From: Thuidium tamariscinum
Lineage: Eukaryota; Streptophyta; Bryopsida; Hypnales; Thuidiaceae
Length of the DNA stretch: 64,000 nucleotides
Assembly: GCA_947034885.2 (NCBI GenBank)
Contig: OX344756.2
Coordinates: forward strand, 13,574,098-13,638,097
Direction: 5' to 3'
Of the stretch, positions 51,770 through 61,071 are shown piece after piece. The notes below the pieces were generated by a model, which was not told the DNA's origin, made no database searches, and saw nothing but the letters and a program-made list of their open reading frames with translations. Position 1 is the first letter of the stretch; each line of letters opens with the position of its first letter. The translations under genes and the position numbers were made by a program.

Positions 51770-52560
51770 AACCACCGTTTGGATCCATCTACAACTTATC
51801 TCAAGATGAGCTAGCTGCATTGAAGGAGTATATCGATGAAAACCTTGCAAAGAACTTCATAACTTCATTCGACATTCAAAATCTCTAGTTGGTGCTCCTA
51901 TTCTCTTTATGAAGAAGAAGGACAGGTCATTGCGCATGTGTGTTGACTATCGGGGACTCAACAAGGTAACAATGAAGAATCAATACCCGTTGCTACTTAT
52001 AGGTGGACTTTTGGACCAACTTGGCCAAGCAAAAATCTATACTAACATTGATCAAAGAGGAGTTTACAATTTGGTACGAGTCAAAGAAGGCGATAAATGA
52101 AAGACCGCTTTTCGGACGAGGTATGGCCATTTCGAGTATAATGTTATGCCTTTTGGGCTGACGAATGCACCAGCCATCTTTCAACATTTGATGAATGATA
52201 TTTTTCGTGAATTTCTGGATATTTTTGTCATTTGCTATCTGGACGACATTCTGATATATTCAAAAGACGCAAGCCAACATGAAGAGTACGTGAGGCTTGT
52301 TCTGAAAAAACTTCGAGATGCTGGATTGTACACAAAACTTAAAAAATGCGTTTTTCATTCATCTGAAGTTGAATTCCTTGGATATATTATCTCAAGCGAC
52401 GGAGTATTGATGGACCCAAAGAAGATTCAAGCAGTTCAAGATTAGGCTACATTCAAAACTGTACGTGATATTCAATGTTTTCTCGGTTTTGCGAACTTCT
52501 ATCGTATGTTTATTAAAAACTATTCGTGAATTGCCGTTCCTCTTACACGACTTACCTGTA
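51770..52560 (+). pseudogene. Retrotransposon reverse transcriptase region
   Basis: Motifs in order: [53 protein letters not shown], and the catalytic YLDDILIYS near 52238, then VEFLGYIIS. In-frame stops interrupt it at 52098-52100 (TGA before KTAFRTRYG), 52443-52445 (TAG, where Trp is usual) and near 52527 (TGA, where Trp is usual). Confidence 0.9.
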
Positions 52561-52579
52561 AAGACACCCTCAATTGGAG

Positions 52580-53100
52580 TCATGAAGCGGAAAAAGCCTT
52601 TCAAGATCTAAAGAAGGCCTTTACAATGGCTCCAATATTGGTTCATTCCGACTTTTGAAGACCCTTCTTTATGGAGACAGACGCTTCGGACTTTGTCTTA
52701 GGTGTAGTATTATCGCAACTAGACGACGATAGAAAACTCCACCCTGTTGCCTTCCGTTTAAGGAAATTCAGTGTTGCAGAAATCAATTACAAGATTCACG
52801 ACAAAGAGCTACTTGCTATTGTGGACTCATTCTAAGATTGGCGCCATCTACTTGAAGGCGCTACTCACCAGGTGATAGTATATACTGATCACAAAAATCT
52901 TGAATATTTCATATCTACTCGTGCTCTGAATCGTCGCCAAGCTCGTTGGAACATATCCTTATCCAGATTCGACTTTGGCATTATTCATTGACCCGGAAAA
53001 CAAGGGTTATCAGATGCCTTGTCTCGACGTTCCAACCTTATTCCTAAGGAAGGAGAAGCAGCATATGATCAACAATAGACAATACTTCTAAAGCCCAAAT
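52580..53100 (+). pseudogene. Retrotransposon RNase H region
   Basis: [16 protein letters not shown] (catalytic Asp), [12 protein letters not shown] (catalytic Glu) and [10 protein letters not shown] (catalytic Asp) are present, then the tether region ending GLSDALSRR. Stops at about 52657 (TGA), 52832 (TAA) and 52991 (TGA, where Arg is usual before PGK) disable it. Confidence 0.88.
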
Positions 53101-53420
53101 GCCTTTGTTTGTGGGAAACTCATGTCTCCACTCCAGCTGATTCTAATTTCCTGACAAGAGTCCGGCAAGCTTTTATCGCTGATTCTTTAGTGCTTGATAT
53201 TAAGCAACAACTTTCGAACAATTCTAAAGATTTTGGTGCATTTAAGATTGAAGATCAGCTTATGTATTTTGAAGATCATCTTTACAATCCTGAAGGACCA
53301 CTGCGCCTCCAAATTCTGCAAGCCTAACATAATCTGCCAGCAGTTGGACATTTTGGATTCAACAAAACATTGGAGATTATTTCTCGTGATTTTTGGTGGC
53401 CTCAAATGTGGAAGACCGTC
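53101..53420 (+). pseudogene. Retrotransposon integrase N-terminal part, split by a solo LTR
   Basis: The linker and the HHCC zinc-binding start of integrase (HNLPAVGHFGFNKTLEII, RDFWWPQMWKTV) are readable up to the insertion point at 53420. The frame resumes at 56890 after the inserted LTR and one copy of the 5-bp target sequence. Confidence 0.88.
53416..53420. repeat. Target-site duplication CCGTC, left copy
   Basis: CCGTC precedes TGTGAG; the right copy at 56885-56889 reads CTGTC, a single C-to-T change at a CpG. Confidence 0.75.
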
Positions 53421-54813
53421 TGTGAGTCCCCGATTCGTCACCGGGGACTTACGGGTTCTTTTTTCGAATTTATACATAAACTAAGGCGTATTTAGGCTCA
53501 TAACACCCACAAAAGGGCATTAAACCTATATTGGCATTACACATACCAATGTGCCATTTGGTCATTAGGTGGGATTTAGGATAGTTTACATCCAAAATGG
53601 GCCTGGTCTTAGCTAAATAGACGCCAAACTGTTAGAGATGAGCAGGATTAGGGTAAGAAGCCTAAGAAGGCCCTGTCTAGGCTAGGAAATCCTCGTAGGG
53701 GGATCTAGGAGGAATCCTCCACTCCCCATAGCATCGAAGAGAATACGGACGAAATACTAACCTTGAAATGCAGGTACTGAGCGATTTCCTAATTCTAGGA
53801 GCACACAGGGGGGATGCAGATTTGCATCCAAGTGGGGGGATCCCATGGGTGGTCCCCTCTAAAGTTTGGGAATTTTTCGACATTGTTTGGATATTTTCCC
53901 AGATGGTCAACCGCGGTGGACTTTGGGTGGGAATTCGAAAGAATATCCCAAAGTGCGGTAAAATCCCACTAAAAATCCAGCGAGGTAGTCTCACACCAAC
54001 GGAGTGCTTCCCCAAGTTTCAAGACAAAACGATAGTTGGAAGATCCCGAATCGGCGACATTCCTCCCCAACTGACAAATTAAATGACGAAAGCGGCGGTT
54101 GACCGGCGTACCGGGGCCATACGACATCGGAACAGAGCCTATCTTGGGTCTATTCCTACCCCCTTCCATCTATTTGGAAGATTGGTGAAGGTTTGGGGTC
54201 CAAAATTGCTAAACTCCAAAAGTTGGGAATTTATCCCAACTTTGATCCCAGCTTGCGCTAAGATTCCTCGAGAATTTGGACATAGTTTAGGGGTGAGGGG
54301 TTCCCCTTTGGCTAATTATGGCCTTCTGGAGCCAATGGCGCAATCCGTTTGCCATTTGGAGCTAAACTCCAAAAGTTAGCCTTTTGGGGACAGCACATGG
54401 AGAAGAAATGGGGGTTTTAGGCCCCCCAATGCTTTTTTGGGGGGTTTTGGTCCCATTAGCTGTGGGGAACGCGTAGGGAACGTGTGGGGAACTCCGGGCA
54501 CATGTGGGAGCAAGTACCACCTCAAAAAGTTAGTGGAGGTGGCTCATGTGCTTTGGTGTAAGTAATTTCAAATTAAGTAGGTGGGAACACATGGGAATTT
54601 CTCCCATGTGAGAACTTGTAGATTTTGGGGAAGGTAAATTAGACGGTTTTGCAAGTTCTTGTAAGGTTAGGTAAGATTTGAATTTCTCAATTCAAATTGT
54701 GTAGATTTTAGGTGGATAATTAGATTTGGGAGGGGTAAACATGTACGGACCTCCTAAATTCCCTCATCTAGTTATTCTTAGTAGATTAAGGGGGGGTGTT
54801 GCTCCCTTTTGGG

Positions 54814-54821
54814 TATAAAAG
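54814..54821 (+). promoter_or_regulatory. TATA box of solo LTR 2
   Basis: TATAAAAG lies 1,393 bp into the LTR, followed by GGGTGGCACTC and a CT-rich stretch. Confidence 0.7.
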
Positions 54822-55146
54822 GGGTGGCACTCTCCTCTCATTTTCTCTCTTTTCTCACTCCTACCCATTTAAGGGAGGAGGACTATTGGGCCCGGGTTAT
54901 GCCGGATTTCCTTTGGCTTTTGATGCCAAAGGAGCCTTTGATGGTGTTTTGGGGTTTTTACACCCTTTGGTAAGTGTGATTTTTTACTTGGGGACTTGAG
55001 ACCCCCCCAAGTGTTGAAACTTGTTGCAATCTAAGCTTGATTACTCATTGTATTGTGTACTATTGAGAGTTGTTGTGGGAGAGTATTGTGAGGAACCGAG
55101 GGATAACTTGGGAGGTGACTTCGAGCGTATGTTTGCACTTTGTACT

Positions 55147-55405
55147 ACTCTCTTCTCCCTCTTCTCTTAGTCACGGGGTTAATTTAGTCCCATAGGGGAC
55201 GGCGAAGCTTTGAACTATAGACTAGATAAGTTGTGTGGACACTCTCTTCTCCCTCTTCTCTTAGTCACGGGGTTAATTTAGTCCCATAGGGGACGGCGAA
55301 GCTTTGAACTATAGACTAGATAAGTTGTGTGAACATTCTCTTCTCCCTCTTCTCTTAGTCACGGGGTTAATTTAGTCCCATAGCGGATGGCGAAGCTATG
55401 AACCC
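55147..55405 (+). repeat. 94-bp tandem repeat, about 2.8 copies
   Basis: Units beginning CTCTTCTCCCTCTTCTCTTAG recur at 94-bp spacing. Each holds the CGGCGAAGCTTTGAA box that also occurs in the other LTRs of the family (changed in the last unit). Confidence 0.9.
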
Positions 55406-55860
55406 CCATCCTTCCTAAGAAACTAAAGTCTTAGCCACGTGTCAAAATGCCTCACTCTCACGGCGGAGCTTTGAATCCCCTAAGTCTTAGCGGGGTGTCA
55501 AATAACCTCCCCCTTGAGTTAGTGGCTCAAGGGTTTAGTGTCCAACACAGTTGGCACTAAGTCAACGTTTAGCATCCAACATCCATTGGGGTGAACCCCT
55601 TGGGCCACATCAATTGTTCTTTTGTTAGGAGGTTCCTAGTTCCACTCAAAAAGCCAAAATTCACAAGTTAGGTCCCAGCTCCAGCGCTGGACCAACCCTA
55701 GCCAGTCAGCCAGAGCCCGCAACCACGCTAACCGAGAGCCCCAGCCAACCAGCCGGGAGCCCCAACCGGGTCCGCAGAGTCGGGGAGGGGGGAGCCAGGG
55801 TTCGGGGCCAGGGTTCGGGGAGCCAGGGGTTCAGGGGTCCAGGGTCCTTACAACAAAAAA

Positions 55861-55968
55861 ATAGAACTTAGGTAGTTAGGGAAAAATATAGAAATTAGGT
55901 AGTTAGGGGAAAATATAGAAATTGGGTAGTTAGGGGAAAATATAGAAATTAGGTAGTTGAGGGGATAA
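55861..55968 (+). repeat. 27-bp tandem repeat, about 4 copies
   Basis: The unit ATAGAAATTAGGTAGTTAGG plus GGAAAAT is repeated at 27-bp spacing (starts 55861, 55888, 55915, 55942) with a few changes. Confidence 0.9.
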
Positions 55969-56279
55969 AATAGAGATTAGTTGAGCTAGGAAGCCATTGC
56001 AAAAAAAACCTAATTGTAAGAAGCACCCGGAAAAGGGGTAATTAAAAGAGCCGGGGCCAAGACATGGCAATGATAGACGTGGCGTGGAGTGAAGAGGACC
56101 GGATCCACAGAACGGAGGTGGGCCTCTAACCCTACTCTTGATTTGAATTAACTGAGGCACTAGGGAATTAGTTAGCGGAAAAGTTTACATCCCAAGTAGG
56201 ATTAAGGTCCGGTGATTAGCAACCACGAATAGGGAGACAACCATAAAGGGAAGGAAAATAATGAACACCCAAACGTAGA

Positions 56280-56600
56280 AGTAAAAGAATACGTATAGTC
56301 GAAGAATACATAGAGTAGAAGAAGACGTAGATTAGACTAAGCCAAATACAAGTACGTATAGTAGAAGAATACATGGACTAGAAAAAGACTTAGATTAGAC
56401 TAAACCAAATACAAATACGTATAGTAGAAGAATACATGGAGTAGAAGAAGACTTAGATTAGACTAAGCCAAATACAAGTACGTATAGTAGAAGAATACAT
56501 AGAGTAGAAGAAGACGTAGATTAGACTAAGTCAAATACAAGTACGTATAGTAGAAGAATACATAGAGTAGAAGAAGACGTAGATTAGACTAAAACCAAGA
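56280..56600 (+). repeat. 63-bp tandem repeat, about 5 copies
   Basis: TACGTATAG occurs at 56290, 56353, 56416, 56479 and 56542, each followed by TAGAAGAATACAT and GACTTAGATTAGACTAA-like sequence, giving an exact 63-bp period. Shorter relics continue to about 56670. Confidence 0.92.
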
Positions 56601-56884
56601 CCAAATACGTAGAGTAGATTAAAACCAAGACCAATACGTAGAGTAGGATAAAAATACAAAGACGTAGAGACGGGGTAGGAGATACCATAAGTAAAGTGGG
56701 ACAAGAGAACGAAACACATGGAGTAGGCCGCAACTAAAAGTAGGACAAGAGAACGAAACAAACCCTAGGTAGGATAATAAAAAAGATCGCACAATGGATT
56801 GACGCTTAGACACCCGTAGGTAGTAGAATTGTTAGAGCCTGGTTGTGATCGCTTAATTCCAAGGGTGGGAATGAAGTGCCCACA

Positions 56885-57372
56885 CTGTCAAGAATTTTGT
56901 ATTATTTTGCAACATCTGTTTCCGGTCGAAGAACCCTCAACATCGTCCTTACGAATTGCTTCAGCCACTTCCAATTCCAGAGAAACCTTGGTCATCTATT
57001 TCTATGGACTTCATTACAGACCTTCCAGTCTCAAACAAATTCGACTCCATATGTGTATTGGTAGACCGCTTTTCTAAAATGGCACACTTTGTACCATGTC
57101 AAAAGACGATTACCGGTAAAGAAATAGTATGACTCTTCCTCGACAATGTCTACCGCTACTTTAGTCTACCTGAAGACATTGTATCTGATCGCGGCCCTCA
57201 GTTTGTTTCTAAGTTTTGGCAAGCCCTTTTTGAAATCTTACAAGTCAAGATTAAGCTTTTATCAACATTTCATCCGCAAACAGATGGTCAAACTGAATGA
57301 GTGAATCAAGTCTTGGAGCAGTATTTCCATTGCAACATCAATTATCAACAAGATGATTGAACAAGCTTAATG
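56885..57372 (+). pseudogene. Retrotransposon integrase, catalytic part
   Basis: After the target duplication the frame resumes with the CC half of the zinc finger, then WSSISMDFITDLP (first catalytic Asp), IVSDRGPQFVSKFW (second catalytic Asp) and FHPQTDGQTE, close to the catalytic Glu. TGA codons at 57130-57132 and 57298-57300 stand where Arg is usual in the family. Similarity ends near 57372, so the C-terminal domain and 3' LTR are missing. Confidence 0.9.
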
Positions 57373-58680
57373 CAAAAAGAATCACCTTGCTTTCCAAGAA
57401 TTTTTGGCTTTGTATCATCTTAATTTCTAATTTTTGCACTATTGATTTTAAATTTCTAATTATTTGTGTTGAAAAATTGAGTTGATAATCTAAGAAAAAA
57501 ATTCTAATTTAATTTTCAATCCTAAAAAAAGGTTCAATATTGAAGAAAAATCTAATTCATTACTAGCTCTAAGATGGAGTTGAAACACACTAATTTCAAT
57601 GGTGAGATTGTTCTAGCAAGAGATCTTAACCTTGTGAAACTTTTTTTGAAAAATTTTGAAATTTAAGTTAAAAAATGAATCTTATGAGTTATTTTTGCAT
57701 GTAGGTATTTAGATTGCCTCCAAATGAGATTCACTATATCTTTTCATCTAAAAAATCCAAATAGAATGAATATTACAAAGCTTTTTGTGTAGATAAAATT
57801 GTAAATTAGATGAACAATGATTTTTTTAAATTCATTTGTTTTTATAAATAGAAAAGGGGGGGTTTTGCCCACTAGACCTTAACCAAATTTTTTTATAGCA
57901 TAACTTTTTATCTTGGGCACCCATTGAAGCAAAGATTATATTTCTATTAAGTACTTGTCCTTTTCTATTTTTGCAAAAAATTTCAAAAAAACATGATGAA
58001 TATCGAGTCTATAGAAGTCCAATTGAAATCCATTAGTTTATCCCTAGAAGAAACAATGGACTTTAGATGATAAACAAGGGACATTACAATTAAGATGAAA
58101 TTTCCCAATTTGTCTATTTCATTGACAAGAATTGTTTATATATTAGGAATGACAAGTCCTCTAAAATAAAATTTTCTTCCTATAAATAATATTTTGTCAT
58201 AATAAATTATGAAGATTCTTTATACTTTTTGTAAACCATAAAACATGTGATTAATTGGATGTTAATGTAGAAAGATAATGTATAAAGGTGGAATAAACTA
58301 ATAATTGATAGTGTAAAACATCTGAAGTCCACTACATTGTTGATGTAATGTAATTTTGTTGTACATGTACAGATACTCAAAACTATCATGGCATATCAAG
58401 GTTTCTTCTTGGAGTGAAAAATTGCTCAAAAATAATGTAATAAAATTTCATGAATTTTTTTTACAATATACATATTTTTTCTCAATGGATAAAATAGATA
58501 AATTGCTACAAAGTCGTGAGCCAAAATCACTATCCAGGGAATAAAGTGAATGTCTACACTTTAGAATGAATAAATGAATTGTCCCCCTTGTGCATGTTAT
58601 AATTCGTCCCAATCCCATGGATCTCCAGAAATTCGTCCCATTCCATTGAAATTCGCTTTCTGCATTTGCCTCAAATAAAA
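57373..58680. other. AT-rich DNA, no gene recognised
   Basis: The sequence is very AT-rich with many short A and T runs and no recognisable coding sequence. It begins abruptly where the integrase stops, so the break is a deletion or rearrangement junction. Confidence 0.5.
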
Positions 58681-61071
58681 AATGAAAGGAAACCCGGGGA
58701 ATATTTCTCGGGACCAGTATTTTGGGACTCACAGTAATTGCACTTTTCAGTGTGCCACAGTATATGCCTTGTCCTCCGTCGAACGACCTCTGAAATTTAC
58801 CCCAAAAACGAAACTGGCCATCTCCGGTCATCCCTCTCCTCCGCGTGCAAAGACACGTCCACCTACTATACAAACTTGCGCAACCTCCTCGTACGGTGCT
58901 TCTCGTATTGCTGCTCCTGCTCTCAGGTTCTGTTGCAATACTATAATCCAAAATACAGGCAAAGGCGCACAGGTGCGCGTTGCCGAACGAAGAATCTGGT
59001 TGAGTAACTTTCAGCTTAGTCTCGCACCCTGAGGACAAGTAAGCAACCCGGCCAAGCACGCCTCTTCCATTGCTTCATCAGTCCCTGCAGCGGCAGAAAG
59101 TGCATGCCCTCGATTACTTCTCAGATTCCATCGCTGCGCCACAGCACAAACGCAACGTAACGCAGCAGAAGCATATAAGCAAACAAGCGAGCAAGCTAGC
59201 AAGCACGTAAGCGCCATTTCGTTTCGGAAATTCGCGGGTGCCCGTTCGGTGAGCATGAGCGGTCCTCCACCCGTTCCGCGCTTTTCTTGCAATTTTCTGC
59301 GCTTTCTTGCGCCGCGTCCGTGGATGAGGGGCTCATCTAGAGAGCGCCGTTGATCTCTGTGGAGGAGAGTCGTGGTAGTTGTCTTTAGCCTTGCTGTGCG
59401 AGGAATCTTAGTGGTTTCTTGGTCGTTGTGGAGAAGCTCTGTGAATTTGCTGTGAGTGGTGAAGATGCTGAGGTCGATTGTTCTTTGAATTTTGTGTTGG
59501 CGTCGGTACGGGAGGATTTGAGGCCAGTTTTGATGGATATTACTGGTGAGGTTGGGGTGGAGTGGAGTTGTCGTGCGTTATGTAAGGCAGGAGAAAGGCG
59601 TGTGAGAGTTGATCTTAGATCGTAAGACGTGTTTAAATTAAATAGAAACTGTTGCGGAGGAATGAGAGGTGCATGCGGGCGGACTCCCTGTTTCTGGAGT
59701 TGGAGAGTCGAGTTGGCGATTATTTTATGAGATGATACTCTGTTTTGAAAGTAGTTGGTCTGGATAGCGTTGCTGCTCTTCTTGTGGTGAGAGCACGGTT
59801 TGCTCCTGCTATCAAGACATTTGAAGAGCTGGTGAAGTGGATTTTGTGCTGCAGAAGGATAGGAAACGTGGTTTTTTATGTTTGCATTTTAGGATTCCTT
59901 TCGTGAATTTAAGTCTATCTGTATCGAAGTCGTGATGAAGTGGTTCCCAGTTCTGCAGGTTTTGTCATTTGACGTCTTCTGTCCAGCCATGTCTACATGA
60001 TGACAATCCAGAACAAATTCTTCACTTAGTATTATTGGTAGAGATATGATGCCAGGATTTTGATATGAACATGCTGGAGACGTTAGGGCTTAGGTGAGGT
60101 TTCTACGATTAGAATTTTTTTGACAGGCTTCAAAGTTGCTCCTAGTCCCGAATGGCGCTTGCTGTCATTGATTTTTCGTGTGCTGTTATTGAGCAGCAAA
60201 TAACAACAGACATATTTGTCTTGGTTTCACGCAGTATTTCGACCGTCGAGGAGTGACGGAGCGAGCACCTCTGTCAAGTCCTGGGCGAGATCTTCTTGTC
60301 GAATCCTGGCATTACGTGGCTTGGCAACCTTGTATCCGCTGCGTGAACGGTTCAGCATTCTCGTAGAGAGTTGCTAAGGATGGCGGCCTCTACCGCCTTT
60401 TGGAAGGACCACGATTCTCATATTCAAGCTTGTTACGGTGAGAAAAGTTCACACGAGACATTAGAACCGGCGATTTATTTCTCTTTGGTTTACCGGATGC
60501 GATATTTGGATCATTGAAGGGACTGGAAACCCTCGCCGATTAAAGTAAATTCTGCACTCTCAATTGGTGCAAATCTTTACTAGCCTACATGTGCCAGAAC
60601 GAGCTGAACGAAGTAATATTCGAGGGCCTATGGAGACCTGCTTTATTTCATCGTCAGTTCTAATTTTTCACTCGACTGTGATCTTCTTGCAGAAATTTCC
60701 AACGGAAAGGATGGCATTCGATGAGGCAAGAATTTGAAGAAGTAATTTTCCGTTGACTTAATTGTGAGCGTGGATACGCTACGACAGTATGGTTGTCCTC
60801 TATCATGAAAACGATTTGGTGACAAGCTCTCCAGCTGCTTTGGCATTCTGAACATCCGGTAATTAGTTACTTGTGTGAGTCATTTGCCTATGTCTATGCT
60901 CCGTGCTTTGAAATCTTGGTGCGAAAGTTCATATTATTCGTTGGCTTCCGATCTCACCGCTATGTTTCCTCTGCGTTCGTGTAGATCTGCGATTATCAAT
61001 CAATGCTTTAGGATCTGCTGTCGGGCTCTTCGAACTTCGAGGGCACCACTGCTGCATTCTTTTCTCCCACC
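58681..61071 (+). promoter_or_regulatory. Upstream and 5' leader region of the H+-ATPase gene
   Basis: Base composition becomes richer in G and C from about 58780. The stretch around 59040-59350 is the likeliest promoter or leader, and the remainder up to the ATG at 61072 probably holds leader exons and introns. Many short upstream ATG frames are present. Long leaders with introns and upstream ORFs are known for plant H+-ATPase genes, but no exon boundary can be fixed here. Confidence 0.4.

Larger units (their letters stand above)
53421..56884 (+). mobile_element. Solo LTR 2 (3.46 kb) inserted in the integrase region
   Basis: The element begins TGTGAGTCCCCG and ends GAATGAAGTGCCCACA, both close to the termini of solo LTR 1. 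The integrase frame reads straight through once the LTR is removed, which proves the insertion. Internal order matches the other LTRs: conserved block around 53880-54120 (GGTAAAATCCCACTAAAAAT is identical in solo LTR 1), TATAAAAG at 54814, CGGCGAAGCTTTGA boxes, GC-rich block at 55676-55850, short ORF 56064-56117 ending GAG|GTGGGC. It also carries its own tandem arrays of 94, 27 and 63 bp. It contains no gag or pol. Confidence 0.88.
40153..57372 (+). mobile_element. Ty3/gypsy LTR retrotransposon, decayed and interrupted by two insertions
   Basis: The 5' LTR starts TGTGAGCCC at 40153 and ends ACTCACA at 50241; its end sequence aligns with the ends of the two solo LTRs. Without the CACTA element it is about 3.9 kb. 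Degenerate gag, protease, reverse transcriptase, RNase H and integrase follow in that order, which is the Ty3/gypsy order (integrase after RNase H). The integrase region is split by a solo LTR of the same family at 53421. Coding similarity fades near 57372, and no 3' LTR or partner for the 5-bp flank GGCCA (40148-40152) is seen, so the 3' end is deleted. At least seven in-frame stops make it non-functional. Chromodomain-type gypsy elements are common in mosses, but no chromodomain remains to test the clade. Confidence 0.85.

Noticed and set aside
57850-57950. Weak resemblance of this AT-rich stretch to the interior of the TTAA elements
   Set aside because: Only a few short words (ATAACTTTT, CTTGGGCAC) are shared and no TTAACCCC ends are present.
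59419-59625. Open frame upstream of the H+-ATPase
   Set aside because: It lacks an ATG at its start and has no family similarity; it lies in the probable leader region.
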